Part shown: positions 39,801 to 55,200 of the stretch, piece by piece | How positions within the stretch are numbered: position 1 is the stretch's first letter | Layout of the letters: every line of letters begins with the position of its first letter | Assembly: GCA_025677815.1 (NCBI GenBank) | Contig: JAIXMP010000003.1 | Location: 1,116,001-1,180,000, forward strand | Direction: 5' to 3' | DNA: 64,000 nt | Source of the DNA: Phascolomyces articulosus | Taxonomy: Eukaryota; Mucoromycota; Mucoromycetes; Mucorales; Lichtheimiaceae | Notes under the pieces: model-generated | The model's input: only the letters and a program-made list of their open reading frames with translations | Database searches by the model: none | Told to the model about the DNA's origin: nothing | Translations under genes and position numbers: made by a program

Positions 39801-42800
39801 ACGACGACTTCCGGAAGATTCTGTTGTTACCAAATGTTGTTGCTGTTGTTGCTGTTGCTGTTCAAGATTGCGGTTATTTACGTTGTCTTGCTCAAAGGTC
39901 GTAGTCGTCGATGGCAATGTACTACTGCCTTCATTGGCATTGACAATCGTCTTGTCACTGTTGACGCTGTAGTAATCATTGTCGTCATCGTTGTCGATAT
40001 AATCATCCTCATCATCACTGTTACTAATCACCAAATTTTTCACGGTTTCCCATGAGAAAGTATCTCCAACAAAAGAAGCCCATTTAAGAATCGAACGACC
40101 AACGCTCGGCAATTCTCGCAATCGGTTAACCATAAAATCCAGCTGTTGAGAATCAAAAGAGTACTCATTATCGTCGAGCATTGTGGCGTCTTCAATTTCT
40201 CGTAAATCGTATCGCCACTGGTTGTTTTCCCAGTCGTAAAATATTAATTTTTTACGTTCCAGCGTTCGTAACAGTTGCGCAACATAAAAAGCGTTACCCC
40301 TTGTCCGTTTAAATATAATCTCGGCAAGTGGAATAATCGAATTACAGTTTTCATCGCGTGGTTTGTGTAATGTATCACAGATAAAGTCAATGAGAGGATC
40401 CATGCCAAGTGCTTCGACTGGAATAAAATGTACATTTGCAATTTTGTTTTCAAGTAGCTCCGCTAATTTCTCGGTTACTTCTTGATCACGGTAAGCTGTA
40501 AAGATCAATAGCTGTATTCGAGATAGAACGAGACTTTCCATAAGTTCTAACGATGGATCATCTATTACATCCCCATTGATTATTTTTTTTTGTTTAGTAT
40601 CATTATAACACTTTTTGTAACTTAAATTGTTTGTCACAAAAATGTATAAAAAACCTTTACCTGCTTGATGAAGGTCATCCAGAAACTGACGAGATAAAAC
40701 ACCATTGCGTGATTAAATATATAATGTAAAATTTAATATATAATATTTAATATATAATAATAATAATAATTGTTATTATATATTATTAATATTGAAATAA
40801 ATTATGAGTTTATATACTTTAAACTGAAAGCAAAAAAGTGCTACGTCTGGTTTTATTGTTTTTTGTTTTTTGTTTTTTTTTGTTTTTGTTTTTGTTAATA
40901 TATTACCAATGTCGTCATTCGCCAATGTGTAATGGCCCGGAATATTTCAATATACAAATTGTGAAACCTTGTTCTTGCTTCCATATCATCCATCATGTGA
41001 GAAGGTATTGGATCATTGCAGTTGTTCTTTTTGCATTTCAATACATCGTTGGTATCATTATCATCATCGGCCGCTGCTTCTAGGTCCAATAACGGTTTGA
41101 GTTCTGGTACAAAGTCCGTCATTAGATGTACATTGGAATATTGAGTACCAAGAGATATTTTAAGGTGTTCGTAGAATGAATGTATTTCATTTTCCTCTTC
41201 AGATAGTATTTGTTGTAATATGTGGGACAGTGCCACAGTTACAGCACCATATGGAACTTTGTTTCGACTATCAAATTTTGAAATGGCAACGTAGCTATTA
41301 CAAAAAAAGTAACGAATTTATTCGTTGTGTTAATAGGGTCGTACACGTTTTTTCTTAAATGAATCATTTAAACTTTTAAATAAGATCGGGGGACATTTCT
41401 CACCCGTTTTGACGCGCAGTTGGTAATACTTCTGTAAATAAGGTCGACTTGCCTAATAAAGTCAAACAGTTAATATAGTATATGTAAGTAAAAAAAAATA
41501 TGTATGGGCGGAGGTTATTCAATATGTTGTGTAGCAAATGTTATTTTGTGTCATTATTATTTACCAATGCCTCCAGGACCATAAACACCAACTATTGTTG
41601 TAGCTGGTTTTGAATTATTAACTATCATTTTACTACTAATACTTGATGTATCACTTCCACTACCGTAACTTGGCGAAGTATTTGATTTATAATAGTTAAC
41701 AGCATCAGGGTTACTATCCGTTTCTGAAAACTCGCTTGTCAAATCAGCAGCCGACTCGGTTGTAGGTGGTGATGGTGTTCTTGTGGATAATACATTGTTA
41801 TTATTGTTAAGGTGGTAATGTTGTGGTCCGGCTGGAGAGGCAATCGGTAGTGGCTGTTTTACACGATTTCGAAGTCGTGGTAACTTATAAAAATCTGCAC
41901 ATCGTTCGATATAAAAGATCAATTCTGCAAGTATTTCTTGTCTTCCATATATTGTTTTAGGTAATGTAAACACAGACACAATATCATGTTGTCCCAATGG
42001 AAACAGTGGAATAGACTAAATTGCCAAATATATATAAATTACCGTTGTATATGTTATTATTTGCTAAAAAAAACATTTTATTTACCTCTGTACTTGATAA
42101 ATGAGTTGTTTTTAAAAATTGTAAACATTCTTGTAAATCAGCTTTTATCCCATGAGCACTTGTATATCGATCATCAGGTGCCTGGGTAGAAACAATAAAA
42201 GCATTTGTATATAGAAAAATAAGTATGATAGGCTGCTTCCTTTATCTTGGATTTATTAATTGTGAGAAGGAATAGAAGAATAAGAATTATATAACTAACC
42301 TTTTTGGTCATTTTTTCGATAATACGTGAAATAACTTGGGGTATTTCAAGCTGTAATTCATGAACAAGAGGGAGTTTTTTACTCAAAATACCATTTACTA
42401 TACCTAATGGTCCGCCTTCAAAGGGATCTCGGCCTGTCAATAATGTAAAGAACATGATTCCTAAAGAATAGATATCTGACCGATGATCCGGGGCATATGT
42501 CGTACGACCTGTCTGCTCAGGACTCATGTACATTAACCAGTTTTGTAATAATTCCATTGATTCCTTATTGGTTATTGTTTTGCGCCAATTCTCAGTAGTT
42601 AAGCAACTTTTATAGATATAAAAAAATGTCATCAGCTTTTCATCATTTTAATTATTAAATAGTTATTAATTATAATATAAAAATATATACCTTTCTAGTG
42701 ATTTTGTACCCGAGCCAAAATTCCAAAGTCTGACAGAACCAGCATCTGTTCCATCCCATTGAAATGCTAGAAAATATTTTGAAAATTGTAAATAATAGAT

Positions 42801-43613
42801 AATAGCTTCAATAAAAAAAAATACAATGGCTTACCAGTAGGACGGATTTCACCATGAATAACGTTATGTTTATGGATATACTCTAAACAGGATAAACATT
42901 TGATTGCGAATCGTAGAAATGTCCCTAGGTCAGCACACGCCACAGAATTATAATATCGATCATAATTAATAACATCAGTTGATTTTCTTCCAGTGTCATA
43001 AAGTAAGGTTGATTCTTTTTCTATTGTGGATGTCATTGTATTTTCATTGTGCCGATGCCTGAGAGAATGATGAATATTACTCTGGCCTTCGTCTGAGTAT
43101 ACCGCAACGGCTAATCCGCTAGTAAAATTAAAGTATTCGAATGGTCGGACTATTTGATTGGCATTAATCAAAATTTAGTGATTGTTCCAGTTGCTCCTTT
43201 TACTCCTTATGAAATCCTTTATTACCAAGGTATAATGGACCATTATTGTACTGATATAATTTTTTTATTATATAAAATTCGCGCTCAAGCCGTAGCGAAT
43301 TTGAAGAAACTTTTGCAACGACAGGGATCTTGTTAGATATTCTATTTTTTTTATTATTTTATTGTTCCATTCAGTTTGGTCATTAGCTCATTTCGTCGTG
43401 TAGACGTAAGGTTTTAAAAATCCTTTTTTCGCGTTATAAGTTGAAATGTGCGTACCGATAACCAGAAATAATATCCACGTTTTCATTATGTGCTAAAATT
43501 GGAATTGTATTGGTAAAATGATATCCTTGGATATAGGGTAAGTTGTCAAGTAACAAGTTCGGTACTGTCAACGATCCTGTTGTCATGGAGTAACTCGATT
43601 CTGAGTTCGACAT
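33845..43613 (-). CDS. Giant hybrid histidine kinase, group X (Mak2/Mak3-like), copy A
   Basis: A multi-exon gene from the ATG at 43613 (MSNSESSYSMTTGS) to the TAA at 33845; early exons are 43613-43456, 43341-43226 and from 43149. Domains in order: (1) protein-kinase-like domain with VVAKVSS lysine and LEREF glutamate, but HGEIRPT in place of HRDLKPEN and WNFGSG in place of DFG, then YMSPEQTGR and [10 protein letters not shown]; (2) P-loop ATPase, Walker A GPGGIGKST, split by an intron; (3) a long helical TPR-like region; (4) GAF domain (about 36950-36450); (5) HisKA with [19 protein letters not shown]; (6) HATPase_c with [16 protein letters not shown] and [10 protein letters not shown]; (7) a degenerate receiver; (8) a receiver with [29 protein letters not shown] and YLTKPMNQK. 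Group X kinases act in oxidative-stress phosphorelays; the signal here is inferred. Acidic and poly-Gln inserts occur near 39750-40020. Confidence 0.9.
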
Positions 43614-43682
43614 TTGAAACTAATGAATAATGCTTTATAGCAACAAAAAAGAAATTAAATATAGATATGTGATATGAGGATC

Positions 43683-43714
<32 letters not shown>

Positions 43715-46271
43715 GGAAAAGAACAAAAAAAAAAAACGACAATACACATTGAATATACTTTCATATAACATGCCCTCTCACGTTGTTCATACAAGGGTAA
43801 AGTGAATAGATTCAAGTCAGCTCAAAGGAGAGTTCTACTTTATTAGGATGTAATTTTGTCGATACAATAATATTCTACATAAAAAATCATCACGCCGTCG
43901 AATTGGATAGTTAGAATATTGGAGTTATATATTGTATACCTCTTATTTTTTTTTAGTAATAATAAGGAGCATTACTGATACAGGAGGTGATTTGAGGGCG
44001 AAGGGAAGTGAAGCATTTTCATACTTCAACTTTTTTTTTTTCCACATCGAACCCTTGGTTTTTGAATCTATTGTTACAGTCGTATATATTAACTTTTATC
44101 AAATCATTTTTTCAGAGTATCTATCATTACGTATGTGGCTAGATTGTATATTGGTACGTGCATAGTATGAACTATCTTTATACACTCAAATCGGTGCATA
44201 TTTCCGAAGGAGCAAGCAAATATAATTCAAAACCGGTGTTTAATGGGCATGTTTTATCTTGACTTGCATGTAGAAAAGGATCATGGTTTCAATTTGCTTA
44301 CACTGTTATTTGAAAAAATTACTTTCACTCGTCTTTCTTTTTATTATATGACGAGTTTCAGATGGATTATTTGTGTTTTTTTAATGATAGTACAATTTTG
44401 AAACTGTCTTTGTATAAACTATTTCGTTAGTGTAGAAATGATCTACCCGTAATAAATTACTTTTTTACTTTAAAGGAAGATATATAAAGCGAATGGTGTA
44501 ACTTACTACATAATGTAGAATATGTGTATTATTAGTAGCCGATCGTGATGAGAAATCTTTCATTATGCAGTATTAAAAGTATATATTTTACTGTTAAAGA
44601 TCAATAGATCGTGGATGAAAGAATCCCCTAAAATAGTAAAGTTACGCTTTAAAATCTTGGTTCTAATAAATGAAACCTGTGAATTGTTTTTGCTTTCTTC
44701 GCTCCATAAAATATATGGAAATTGGAACAGGAACAGGAGCGAAAACAAGAGCTGGCGTGTCGGACAAGAAAAAAAAAATCGATGGCATGGCGTTTTTTCG
44801 TTGTATCCCTGCTTGTAAAGAATATTAGTCCGTGTTGCGATGATATGACATCAGCGTGCATGGTTACTTTTACCCCCTTGGGAACACGCGGTCGCGCCTC
44901 TGTTAATCAAAGAAATGGTAATAGCGCATACATATTATTATATAGAAATTTTAATAGAGTTACTACCACTAGTAGAAACTGTATACTATCTCCGGGACTT
45001 ATACTTTTTTATTCATATCAAAATTATATTCATCATTGTCATGTATGCTGAATGTCCGATAAAGATGAGGGGATGATGTGGCATATAATAAATATGTGTT
45101 GGTGTATCGATTTTCTCTCGCTATCGTCATTAATTATGGGATCATCGTCACCAAGAATAATGGTGTATATGTGTAATCTGGGTTATTAAAAATTGTATAT
45201 TTAAAATTGTATTAAATGTAAAAAATTATGATACAGCATATATAACTTTTCTTTCATAACAAGAAATTTGGAAAAGAAACGTCGTTACTTTTAATCAGCA
45301 GCAATTTCGATTATCAAAACTAACTAATATAAATAACCAAGTTTAAAGCCGAATAGTAAGTTGTCAATAATATTATATGGCAGGAGACCTTACAATATTA
45401 CGACTTCTTGGTTTTTCATGTGACCAATTATTATTTCCACGCATTATGCTAAACAAACAACTCTTTTATTCGTATTTTGGTATTTCAGTTAGATGTTTAA
45501 ATAACATGAATTGAATGAGGTTTATTCATACGTTCTACTAGACTCTGATATAAAGCATGTAACCATTAACTAACGACAATGCCCTCGCAGAACGGAAGAT
45601 ACAATAAAAAACGATCAATTATATTTTTGAATAAAAGTAGTAGATGATTGCCAGTTTTCTAGTTATTCTGGATCGAGTATAAGCATTTTCAGGTCCAGGC
45701 AATTCTTAGAATTTTTTCCATAGTAACCTTCTTCTCCGTGAAAGCTCCAGTTGATGGATAAACTTTATCCTCGTCGAGAACACGTAAGATGCATGTTATT
45801 TTGACTCCTTAAAAAATACAGTGAGATAACGCTGATACTTTTACAATTTTCATGGGGGATCCCTTTGTCCTTTTTGAGATGACATGGAAAAAATAAACTC
45901 AGGTTGTTTGCTTGAATTAATAATTTAAATCTTGATGAGATACATAAGTCAATTACTACCTACTTATCTTGTTTGTGATTGATACTAAATCTAATTTACA
46001 AAGTGTTTTTCAGTGAAACTTGTAAATGAATTTATGCACATTTGTATATTAATGTCACAATAGAAGGCATATTTTTGTATTGTGTTTGCAAAAAAGTAAA
46101 GATTTTTTATTAGAATTTAGAAAGTAATGGAGTTATATGTACATTATGTTTTTTTTAAAAAAAAATAGTAGCAAAGAAGGATACGCAGTATCATGGTTGT
46201 AACGTTCAGGAATTATATGTAACAAAAAAAAAGATATAGCATGAGAATTAACTGAATAAAACATAGGAGGA
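43614..46271. other. Spacer between HHK copies A and B, 2.7 kb
   Basis: Contains the upstream region of copy A (including a 24-base poly-A run) and the 3' flank of copy B. Short ORFs around 44560-45050 overlap on both strands and show no domain. I see no remnant of a fourth sensor kinase, no tRNA and no mobile-element ends. Confidence 0.5.
43683..43706 (+). repeat. Poly-A tract upstream of HHK copy A
   Basis: A run of 24 A (24 T on the coding strand) about 70 bases upstream of the copy A start codon, with further A-rich sequence to 43738. Such T tracts are common in fungal promoters as nucleosome-excluding elements. Confidence 0.9.
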
Positions 46272-49200
46272 TTATTTGCAATAGCAACGTAAAGTTTCAA
46301 CAAGTATTTTTTGATTTAATGGCTTAGTCAAATATCCATCCATTCCAGCATTCAAGCATGCATTCCTTGCTGATGCTTGTATATCCGCTGTGAGTGCAAA
46401 AATTGGGAGTCGAATACCATATTGTTTTTCAACTTCAATTCGTCGCACCTGTTTCGCTGCCTCCAATCCATTACACTAATATAGCACATAATATTATATA
46501 TCATAATAAAAAAACGTTAAGTTACCTTTACAGTTTACGGAGGATAATGTACGTGGATGAGTCAGGCATCTACATTATATCGCGTCTCACTTTTATTTTT
46601 TCTTAATTTTCTCCTTTTGTTTCGTACCTTCGGCATATGATGGTCAAAGAAGCCAATTTTGTAATATCCTATTGGGTGATTAGTAAATGCTTCCACGGCT
46701 TCTAATCCATTACTCGCACAATCGACTTGAAATCCAAATCGGATTAGTTGCTTGAACAATAACTTTTGTGCAACAGGATTATCTATAGAAATAAATCTTG
46801 TATCAATAAATTACGTGGTGTTTATTGAAAACTTATATATAAATAAGCAATAACTCACCTTCAGCAATCAGAATATGTATGGAACTAAATATTTCTTGTT
46901 CATGAGGAGTGAACAAAGTAACAGAGACATTTTCAATACTATGAAAACGTTGCAAATGACGACGTGACGATGGTGTTGGTGTTTCTGATGTGATAATAGA
47001 AGATTGTTGTTGATCAAAACTTCTATTATTAATATCATGTATTGTATCCACTAAAATTTGCAACAATGTATGGCGCCGCACAGGATAAGTAATACGCACC
47101 ACTGCTTGTTGTCCGAGTGGATCTCTTGGTATTGGTAAGTCAGGACTTGTGCTGTTACTGGAAGTCAGTGTGACACTTCCTCCATGGTTTCCTCCGTTGG
47201 TACTTTTATTAAATTGTTGTTGCTGTTGTAAACGTGTTGCAGCAGCAAGAGAACTACCTGGATAATGCATTACAATCAAGCAACGTGTTCTATCCATAAT
47301 CTTTTCCAAATGAGCTGACCATTCTGCAAATCGGGGGTCACTTGTCAAGAATAAACCAAGTATAACGGCAGTGTAATTGTTGGGTTCGGACGCATAATCC
47401 GCCAGAGCTTTGATTGAATCAGCGCTGTCAACATTGATGCCCAGTAATAGTTGTTGGATCATTTGGATTATACTCAAATCTTTGCTGACAATCAAGACAC
47501 GGGTATCCTTTTTGAGTTCTTTCAACATGGTGACAGTAGTTTCGTCGCGGATGGATGATTTGACAATGTCTGGACAAACATCAATAGTAAAGAAAAACGT
47601 GGATCCTTCATCAACTTTACTACTAACGTCTATTTGTCCAGACATGAGTTTAATCAATTGGCAACAAATAGAGAGTCCAAGACCAGTGCCGCCATATTTC
47701 CTACTATTGTATATCATACAAAAAAAATATCATTAAACATTGATCATAAAATATTATTTGTTTCCTTTCATAATCCCCCCCCTTCTCTCTCTCTCTCTCT
47801 CTATGTACAATGAAAAACTAAACTTACGTAGTGCTTCCATCCACCTGAGAAAAAGGCACAAATAAAACCTTGCGCTGTTCTTCACTAATGCCAATTCCTG
47901 TATCAACCACCTCAAACAATAATTTAACATTACCATCTGTGGATGATTTATTCTTCTTAGTAGCCAATGCATGTTTTTTGACTGAGCATTGCAATTTGAT
48001 TGTTCCAGTATGCGTAAACTAATTACCAATAACGAAATTAGTTTATTGCATTGGTAATCAGGTATGAGTTTCATATATACTATAGTAATACTATACCTTG
48101 ATGGCATTACCAAGCAAATTCATGAGAATTCTACAAAATAGAACATATATATATATTGTTTTAATGAGTAACAAGAAAGTAGTATCATTTAGTTAGAAGA
48201 TACTTGCTGTCGAAGTCGATTTGCGTCGGCCATTACAACAATTGGAACATCCGCAGCAACCGAATATGAAACAATTAGTTGTTTCTGTAACGCCGTAGCA
48301 ACGAGAATTTCAATCACGTCGACGATAAGATCTTCAACAATAACTGGTGTCAAGTCCAAAGTAACTTTACCAGCTTCGAGCTATTGTATATATATATTAT
48401 AATTTTACATCATTATATTTCATATTTTGATTATTCTTGTATTCTTCTAAATGATATAATTATAAAATATAGATACCTTGGAAAAATTCAGCAAATCATC
48501 GATGATTTGTAATAACACTTCACAAGACTCTTTAGCAGTCTTGACAAGATCCCGTTGCTCATCATCCAGTCTATTATATTATTATAAGACAAAGAACCCG
48601 CCCGTTAATGATGATTAAATTGATGTAAAAAAAGTGGATAATAAAAAAAACAATACTAACTGTGTTTCAGAGAGAAGTGAAATCATACCATAAAATCCAG
48701 CAAATGGTGTCCTGATTTCATGGCTCATATTGGCAAGAAAGATTTCACGTAATTTTGTCGCTTTGACAGCTTCTTCCTTGCTAATTCGAGCTTCCTCCAA
48801 TGCTTGTTTTTGTTTTTCGATCATTCTTTTGTGCATAGATAAAAAAAATGACAAGTTAGGATCATTCGTTTTTTTCATATTACCATAAAAAACATTAATA
48901 ATATGTAGTTGGTATGATAATAAAAACACAAACCTTGTATTCGCTGTAGTAACACACTGGACTGATTTGAATAAGAAGGCATTTGTGATGGAAATTCCCA
49001 TTTGTTGGCAAAGCATGTTCAGTAATATGACATGTCGTTGTGTAAAAATGCCCACGGGACCTTCAATAATCAAACATCCAACAAGTATACCTTTGTGCTT
49101 GATAGGTATACAGATAACCGACTTACGACCAGCTTCTCCCACCCATGAACCAACTGCAAACCGTACATCTTCTTCTACGTTATGTATAAACATTGTTTCT

Positions 49201-52200
49201 CCCGTATTGATCGTGTGATAAACAATTCGGGTCGGCAAAAACGTATCACCGCCTGAAAGAGGTAGCGGTGGGTCAAAGGTTTTGATTTCCTCGTTTCGAT
49301 TTCGATAGGCCCAAATGTGATGTGAATCGTTCTTGATAATAATGCTACCAGATTCAGCACCAGTATTTTCAAATATTATGGTCAAGAAGGCGGTTATTAG
49401 ATTTTGTAACTCTGTTTCGGATGATGACATGACTTGAGAGCTTTTAAAAATAGAGATCAAATCCAGCTAATATTATGAAATATTATTATTTGTAGAGTAA
49501 TGTCGTTAGTATATTATTTGATATTAATCTTAGGGTTTCTTTTTATACATAATCTTTTGCAATATTAACATTATACTAAATACTTACAGCATCAAGCTTG
49601 GTTATCAGATTTTCTACCATTAGTTCCGTTACTGGCTGCTCATCCTCCTCTTGATGGTCATGGAATTTAGACGCAGTATTATCAGTCACATAATTTGTGT
49701 TAATGTCGTATGATGGATTATTCCAGCCTGTCTGTGTAGAAAGAAATGGATAAATATCAGTCTGAACACCAATATCGTGCCGTACTCTTGAATCGTTGAA
49801 GTTATTGAAAATATGATCATATTTGGTATGAAGATGATGGACTTTTCCATATGATCCATGGGTTGCATAAAGATCAATCGCCTATAAAAATTAGAAACCC
49901 AAAAGTTATGTATTAGCATAAGAGGGATGCTATAGATATATGTTTATAACCTAATTATATGCAATATATGATACGTACTTTTCTAAAACATCCGTAGGCT
50001 ACATTATTCATTCCAATTTGAAGATAATATGCTAATGCGTACTCTTGGGCAACACACATATGAATGAACCATCCTCCGTCGCGAGCTTGATTGATTGCAT
50101 CCTCATATAGATGACATGCTTGTAGAATATCTGGCGATTCACTCAAGGTGATCATCTCTGCTTGAATGAGAGAATTGAACATGGAACTATTGATCGATCC
50201 ATGTGTACTCCACTCAAGTAATATGTCTTGGTTATATTGTAATTGTTGGATGTATTTCATGCGCATTTGAGGATCCAAGTGGATGTGACGTAACTTTTCA
50301 ACAAGAGCAAGGGAAAAATAATAGAGCATAAGTCGGGAACTGCGTTGACAAACATGCTGGCAAATTGCATCCAAGACGCTAAATCCAGTTTCAATGGCTG
50401 CGTCTGTATGTCCATATAATACTTGTGCTATAAGTTTGAATGTGGCATACCATCCCAAGGCTAAATCAGCATTAGAGGCTTCATGGTGACTTTCCTTGAC
50501 AAAATGTGTGTCGTTAAATCCATCATCACCATCAAACACGTTGGGTGTAAAAATATAGGTATGACCTTGTAATGCTTTACATGCACGAATGATACTCATG
50601 ATTAGCATATTACATTCATCAGAGGCAGACCATGTATAAATGTCTTCATAAGCAATTTCTGCTTCATGAAGAACATTGGTAATATCTCCACTGACTCCAA
50701 AAAGGATGAGTAATCGATAAGCACGGTTGAAAGTGGTATATATGCGATCACCAGCTGAAAGGGATAGACTTGCTCCGGCTTCAAAATATTCAAGTGCATC
50801 CTGGAAGTGATGCCGCCAACGAAGCACTAATACTGCATATTGAAAATATGCTCTTCCTCGCACATAATTTGTGCCAACCTTGTCCAATAAAGCAAGTGCT
50901 ATAGATCCCAATTCCTATATAATAAAACAGAAGTAGTTACTTTGTTTAGTAAAATCCCTTGAAAGTGTTCTCATAATAGAGTGATATTTTACCTCTGCAA
51001 ATTCGTAGTTATTGTAACTAAGCACATAATGAAGGGCAGTAAAATTGAATCCAGCGACCGAAGCAGCACAAATACCATATTTCAAGGTCATCTTGAGAAT
51101 TTGTACCCCATAGTAACACATTTCGATATTCTTTCCAGACCAGTATGCCAAAGTACACCTATGGAAAAAGACGTTGTGTTTCTCTTTCAGTATATGATTT
51201 GATATATATAGTGGTATCGAGACAAGTGAATTCAATTAAATAATATGCATAAAAAAATATACAACTTACAATTCCTCAAATACCGTCATAATACCAGTAA
51301 TCAAAGTATCGTTGCATGACTCCATATTAATAATAATATCTTTCCCTATCCCTTTGATTTCCTGTTCCAATTTCCGATCCATCTCTTGTTGCAACTGGGT
51401 ATCTGTCGATATCGGAACAGAACACTCTTGTACACCGAGTTTCTCAAGGGAATTGATAAGTGTCTCTCGGCCCTTTTCAGGCTCTTGGCGGCCAAAAAAA
51501 TATTTTGATTGTACTCGATACGCATTCAATCGGTCACTTGGACTACGAGAGTTTTGTAACACGATTCCCAATAGCATTTCAGTCACTTCACATGGTTGAC
51601 CAACAATCCAGCTAAGTGCTGCTGTGTTTGTGTACAAATTCAAAGTCTCAGTATAGTTGGTATCACCCCATTCAATACTATGGTCCCCGAGTTCTATAGC
51701 AGCTTGATAGTTTGCAAATGCTACATCATGTGCACCTGATGTTTGATTTCGATTACCAGCTTCAATCAGTACATTTCGGAGAGCACCCCTATTGTCTGAC
51801 TTCTTGGCATCATCGATACATTTCATGAGGTGACTTGCAATAATGAATATGTTCGAATTAGGATCTGTTATATGTAAATAAAAAACAGGAATGTGGTAAC
51901 ATGAGTTTGAAGACAAAAGTTAATAATATCCTTCTCTGATGAGAACACACATAATGTATAGGTATAATCTATTAATACCTTTGATTAAGTAGCGAGCTAT
52001 AGTTAGATGTATATTGCAGCGTGTTTGAGTGTCGGCTAACTCTGTAGCAGATTGAATAATTCGATCATGTGCCCATTTGAATTCGTCTGTTCCAATTTGT
52101 ATAAAATAACCTTCTCGTAATACAATCATTAATTCACTTGTTAAGTCATCCAGATTACCGACATGCTTTATGTTTACTATTATTTTACATATATTAAATA

Positions 52201-55200
52201 CCATTGAGTAATTTATCCATGATTTTTATCTTCTATCTTTTTTTTCATACTCTTCTTTTCTATCAGATGGATACAAACCTTTTGCAACATCGTTAAATGA
52301 CAAATTTTTCTTCATTTCATTATGGAAAAGCATTACATTTTTCAAAGTGGTCCATGAAAACGTATTACCGAAAAATGACGCCCATTTTAATATTTCTTGG
52401 CAATTAGCGGAAAGCTCGCGCAAACGGTTCACCATAAACCATATGTCAAGCTTGTGATTTTCTGTAGGCAGAAAATATTGAGTTCGTTCTTGGATTTTTT
52501 CAAGATCAAAATCCCATTGATTTGTGCTCCAATTAAAGTAGATATATTTCTTGCTTTCCATTGCTTGTACAAAATGTGTAACATAAAAAGGAGAGCCACC
52601 AGTTTTTTCCATTAATGTATTGGCAAATGGTTGTAATATGGCATAATTGGTATCTTTGGTACGATGTAATGCATCACAAAGAAAATCAACAATGGATTCC
52701 ATATCAAAAGCTTCTGCTTCAAGTGATTGAACGTTCAACGCCCCTTCTTCAAGTAATTTCGCAAGTTTTGGTGTGACTTCTTGTTCACGATATGAAATGA
52801 ACATCAAAAGTTTGATTTTTGACGTTTTTACAAGGAATCCTAGGAGTTCCAATGAATTATCATCTAATAAAAAAAAAGGGATAAAAAAGAATTCTTAGCT
52901 ATCACTGACTTCATCGATATAAACATTAATTTCATGTTCATCATAAATTATAGTTTTTTACTTTACCAGAGTGATGGAGATCATCCAGAAACTGTAATCA
53001 AGAAAAATAATCAGTATAATTTAAAGAAATTTAGCTTAAATATAAAACGTTATCAACAGCATTTAGAATTTTACCAGAGTAGTCATATGCCAATGCGTAA
53101 TAGAATGAAATATTCCAATCAACAGTGATACAAACTTCTTGCGTTTTTCATCATTCTCCATATAAATGCTACCGCTTGTCACGACTCGGTCTTCATTTGA
53201 AATTGCCATAGAATCTAATAGTGGAACTAATTCAGGTACATAGTCTATTAGCAAGTTGATGTTACAGATTTGGGATCCAAGATATTTCTTGAAATGCTCG
53301 TTAAAACGCTTGATAATAGTTTTGGGTTCTGAAAGAATTTGCTGAAGAAGTTGAGATAATATTTGAAGTATGCCATTGTATGGTACTTTATGTGTTGCAT
53401 CGAATTTTATACTTGCTATATAGCTATTATAATATATATATTTACATAATTTAGATCAGTGTCATAGCTCTATGTAAATAATAATCTTAATCTAAAATCG
53501 TGATCGAGAAAAAAAATTACCCTTTTTCTCTGGCAGTAGCATGTACAACATTCAGCAAGGTAGATTTTCCTGTACGCAGTAAATTACGAAGCATCATGTT
53601 TGATATTGTTAGAATTAGTCTATTCAATTTATTAGGTTATGATGATGAGTAAAATATACATTACCTATTCCGCCTGGTCCATATAAACTAACAATCACCG
53701 TCTTGGACTTTTTCATACGGTATAAACCATCAATGTCCTCCATAATACTACTTGCAAAAGTTGGGGAAGATATACCACTGCTGCTAATAGTACTTGTTTC
53801 AATTCCTATTGAAGGTTTGTTGCTTGCTGCAGTAGTGAAATCATATCCATTATTACTCGTAGAATTCGAATTCGTAGTTGATTTTGTTGAAGATCGAAGA
53901 GACTCGATATATTGAGTATGGATATGACTCGATTTGTACAATGTAGTAAACTGTTCAATAATTTCATTCATTCTAGAAATCGTGCCTTGTCGACCGTACA
54001 CAGTTTTTGGGAGCGTAAAAATAGATGCAACGTCGTGTTGACCAAGAGGAAACTCGGAAATATCAAACTATAAAATATGATAGGCAATAAAAATTATGAG
54101 CTAATACAATTCAAAGAAAGGTTCATGAATAAAAAAACAATAAGTATATATTCTTTAAATACCCCAATATTATTGGATTCATATGTATATAAAATTCGAT
54201 CAAGTAATTCTTGTAAGTCAGCTTGGACACCATGTGCAGAGTTATAACGATCATCAGGTGCCTAATAGGATACCGAAGTTAATCATTGTTACTTCTCACC
54301 AGTCTTTCATATCAACAAATATAATACCATTTCTCTCTCGCCATCCAATCTCATCTTTATACCTTATTAGTCATTTTCTCAATAATTCTTGACAACATTA
54401 CAGGGCAATCTAAACGAAATTCGTGAGCTAATGGAACCTTGTGGCTCAATATCGTATGGAGAAGTTTAAGTGGTCCATTGCCATCAAAAGGATTTCGCGT
54501 TGTCAGCATGATAAAGAATACAATACCAAGCGAATAAATGTCAGAGCGATGATCAGGAATATATGCTGTACGGCCTGTCTTTTCAGGACTGATATAAATC
54601 AGCATGTTCTCCAATAGAAGCGACAGCTCTTTATTTTGAGTTGCTTTGCGCCATTCGTTTGTAGAAAAATAGGTGTTCAGGTTCTTTATACCTGTGCCGA
54701 AATTCCATAACTTGACAGGATCTTTGTCTTGGCCACTCCATTGAAATGAATTAATGCTGATTTGTTCGTGAAGCGCGTTTTGACGGTGAATGTATTGAAT
54801 GCAACTGATGGCCTTAATGGTGAAACGCAAAAAAGTAATCAGATCGTAAGTTGGTATTGCCGCTGAATGTGGTGTTGCCATTATCTGTGTGTCAAAGTTG
54901 CTGTAGTCATCCTCAGGTATGACATTTTCACTAGAACTATATTTTTGCTCATTAAAGCGTGCCGAAGGTCGGATAGTGGTAGTGCTGGTACTTGCTGAAT
55001 CATCACCATAAACAGCATTAGGGGTAGAAATGTCTGAGTTATCTGTGTCACAACTTTCATCGGCATAAATTGCTACGCGTAATCCAGAGGCAAGGGTGTC
55101 ATATTGAAGTGGACGTACTATTATTTGCGAGATTTCAGTATTTAGTTGAACGAATTAGTTATAGTATTTATATATATATATATGTATACCAATAAAAGAA

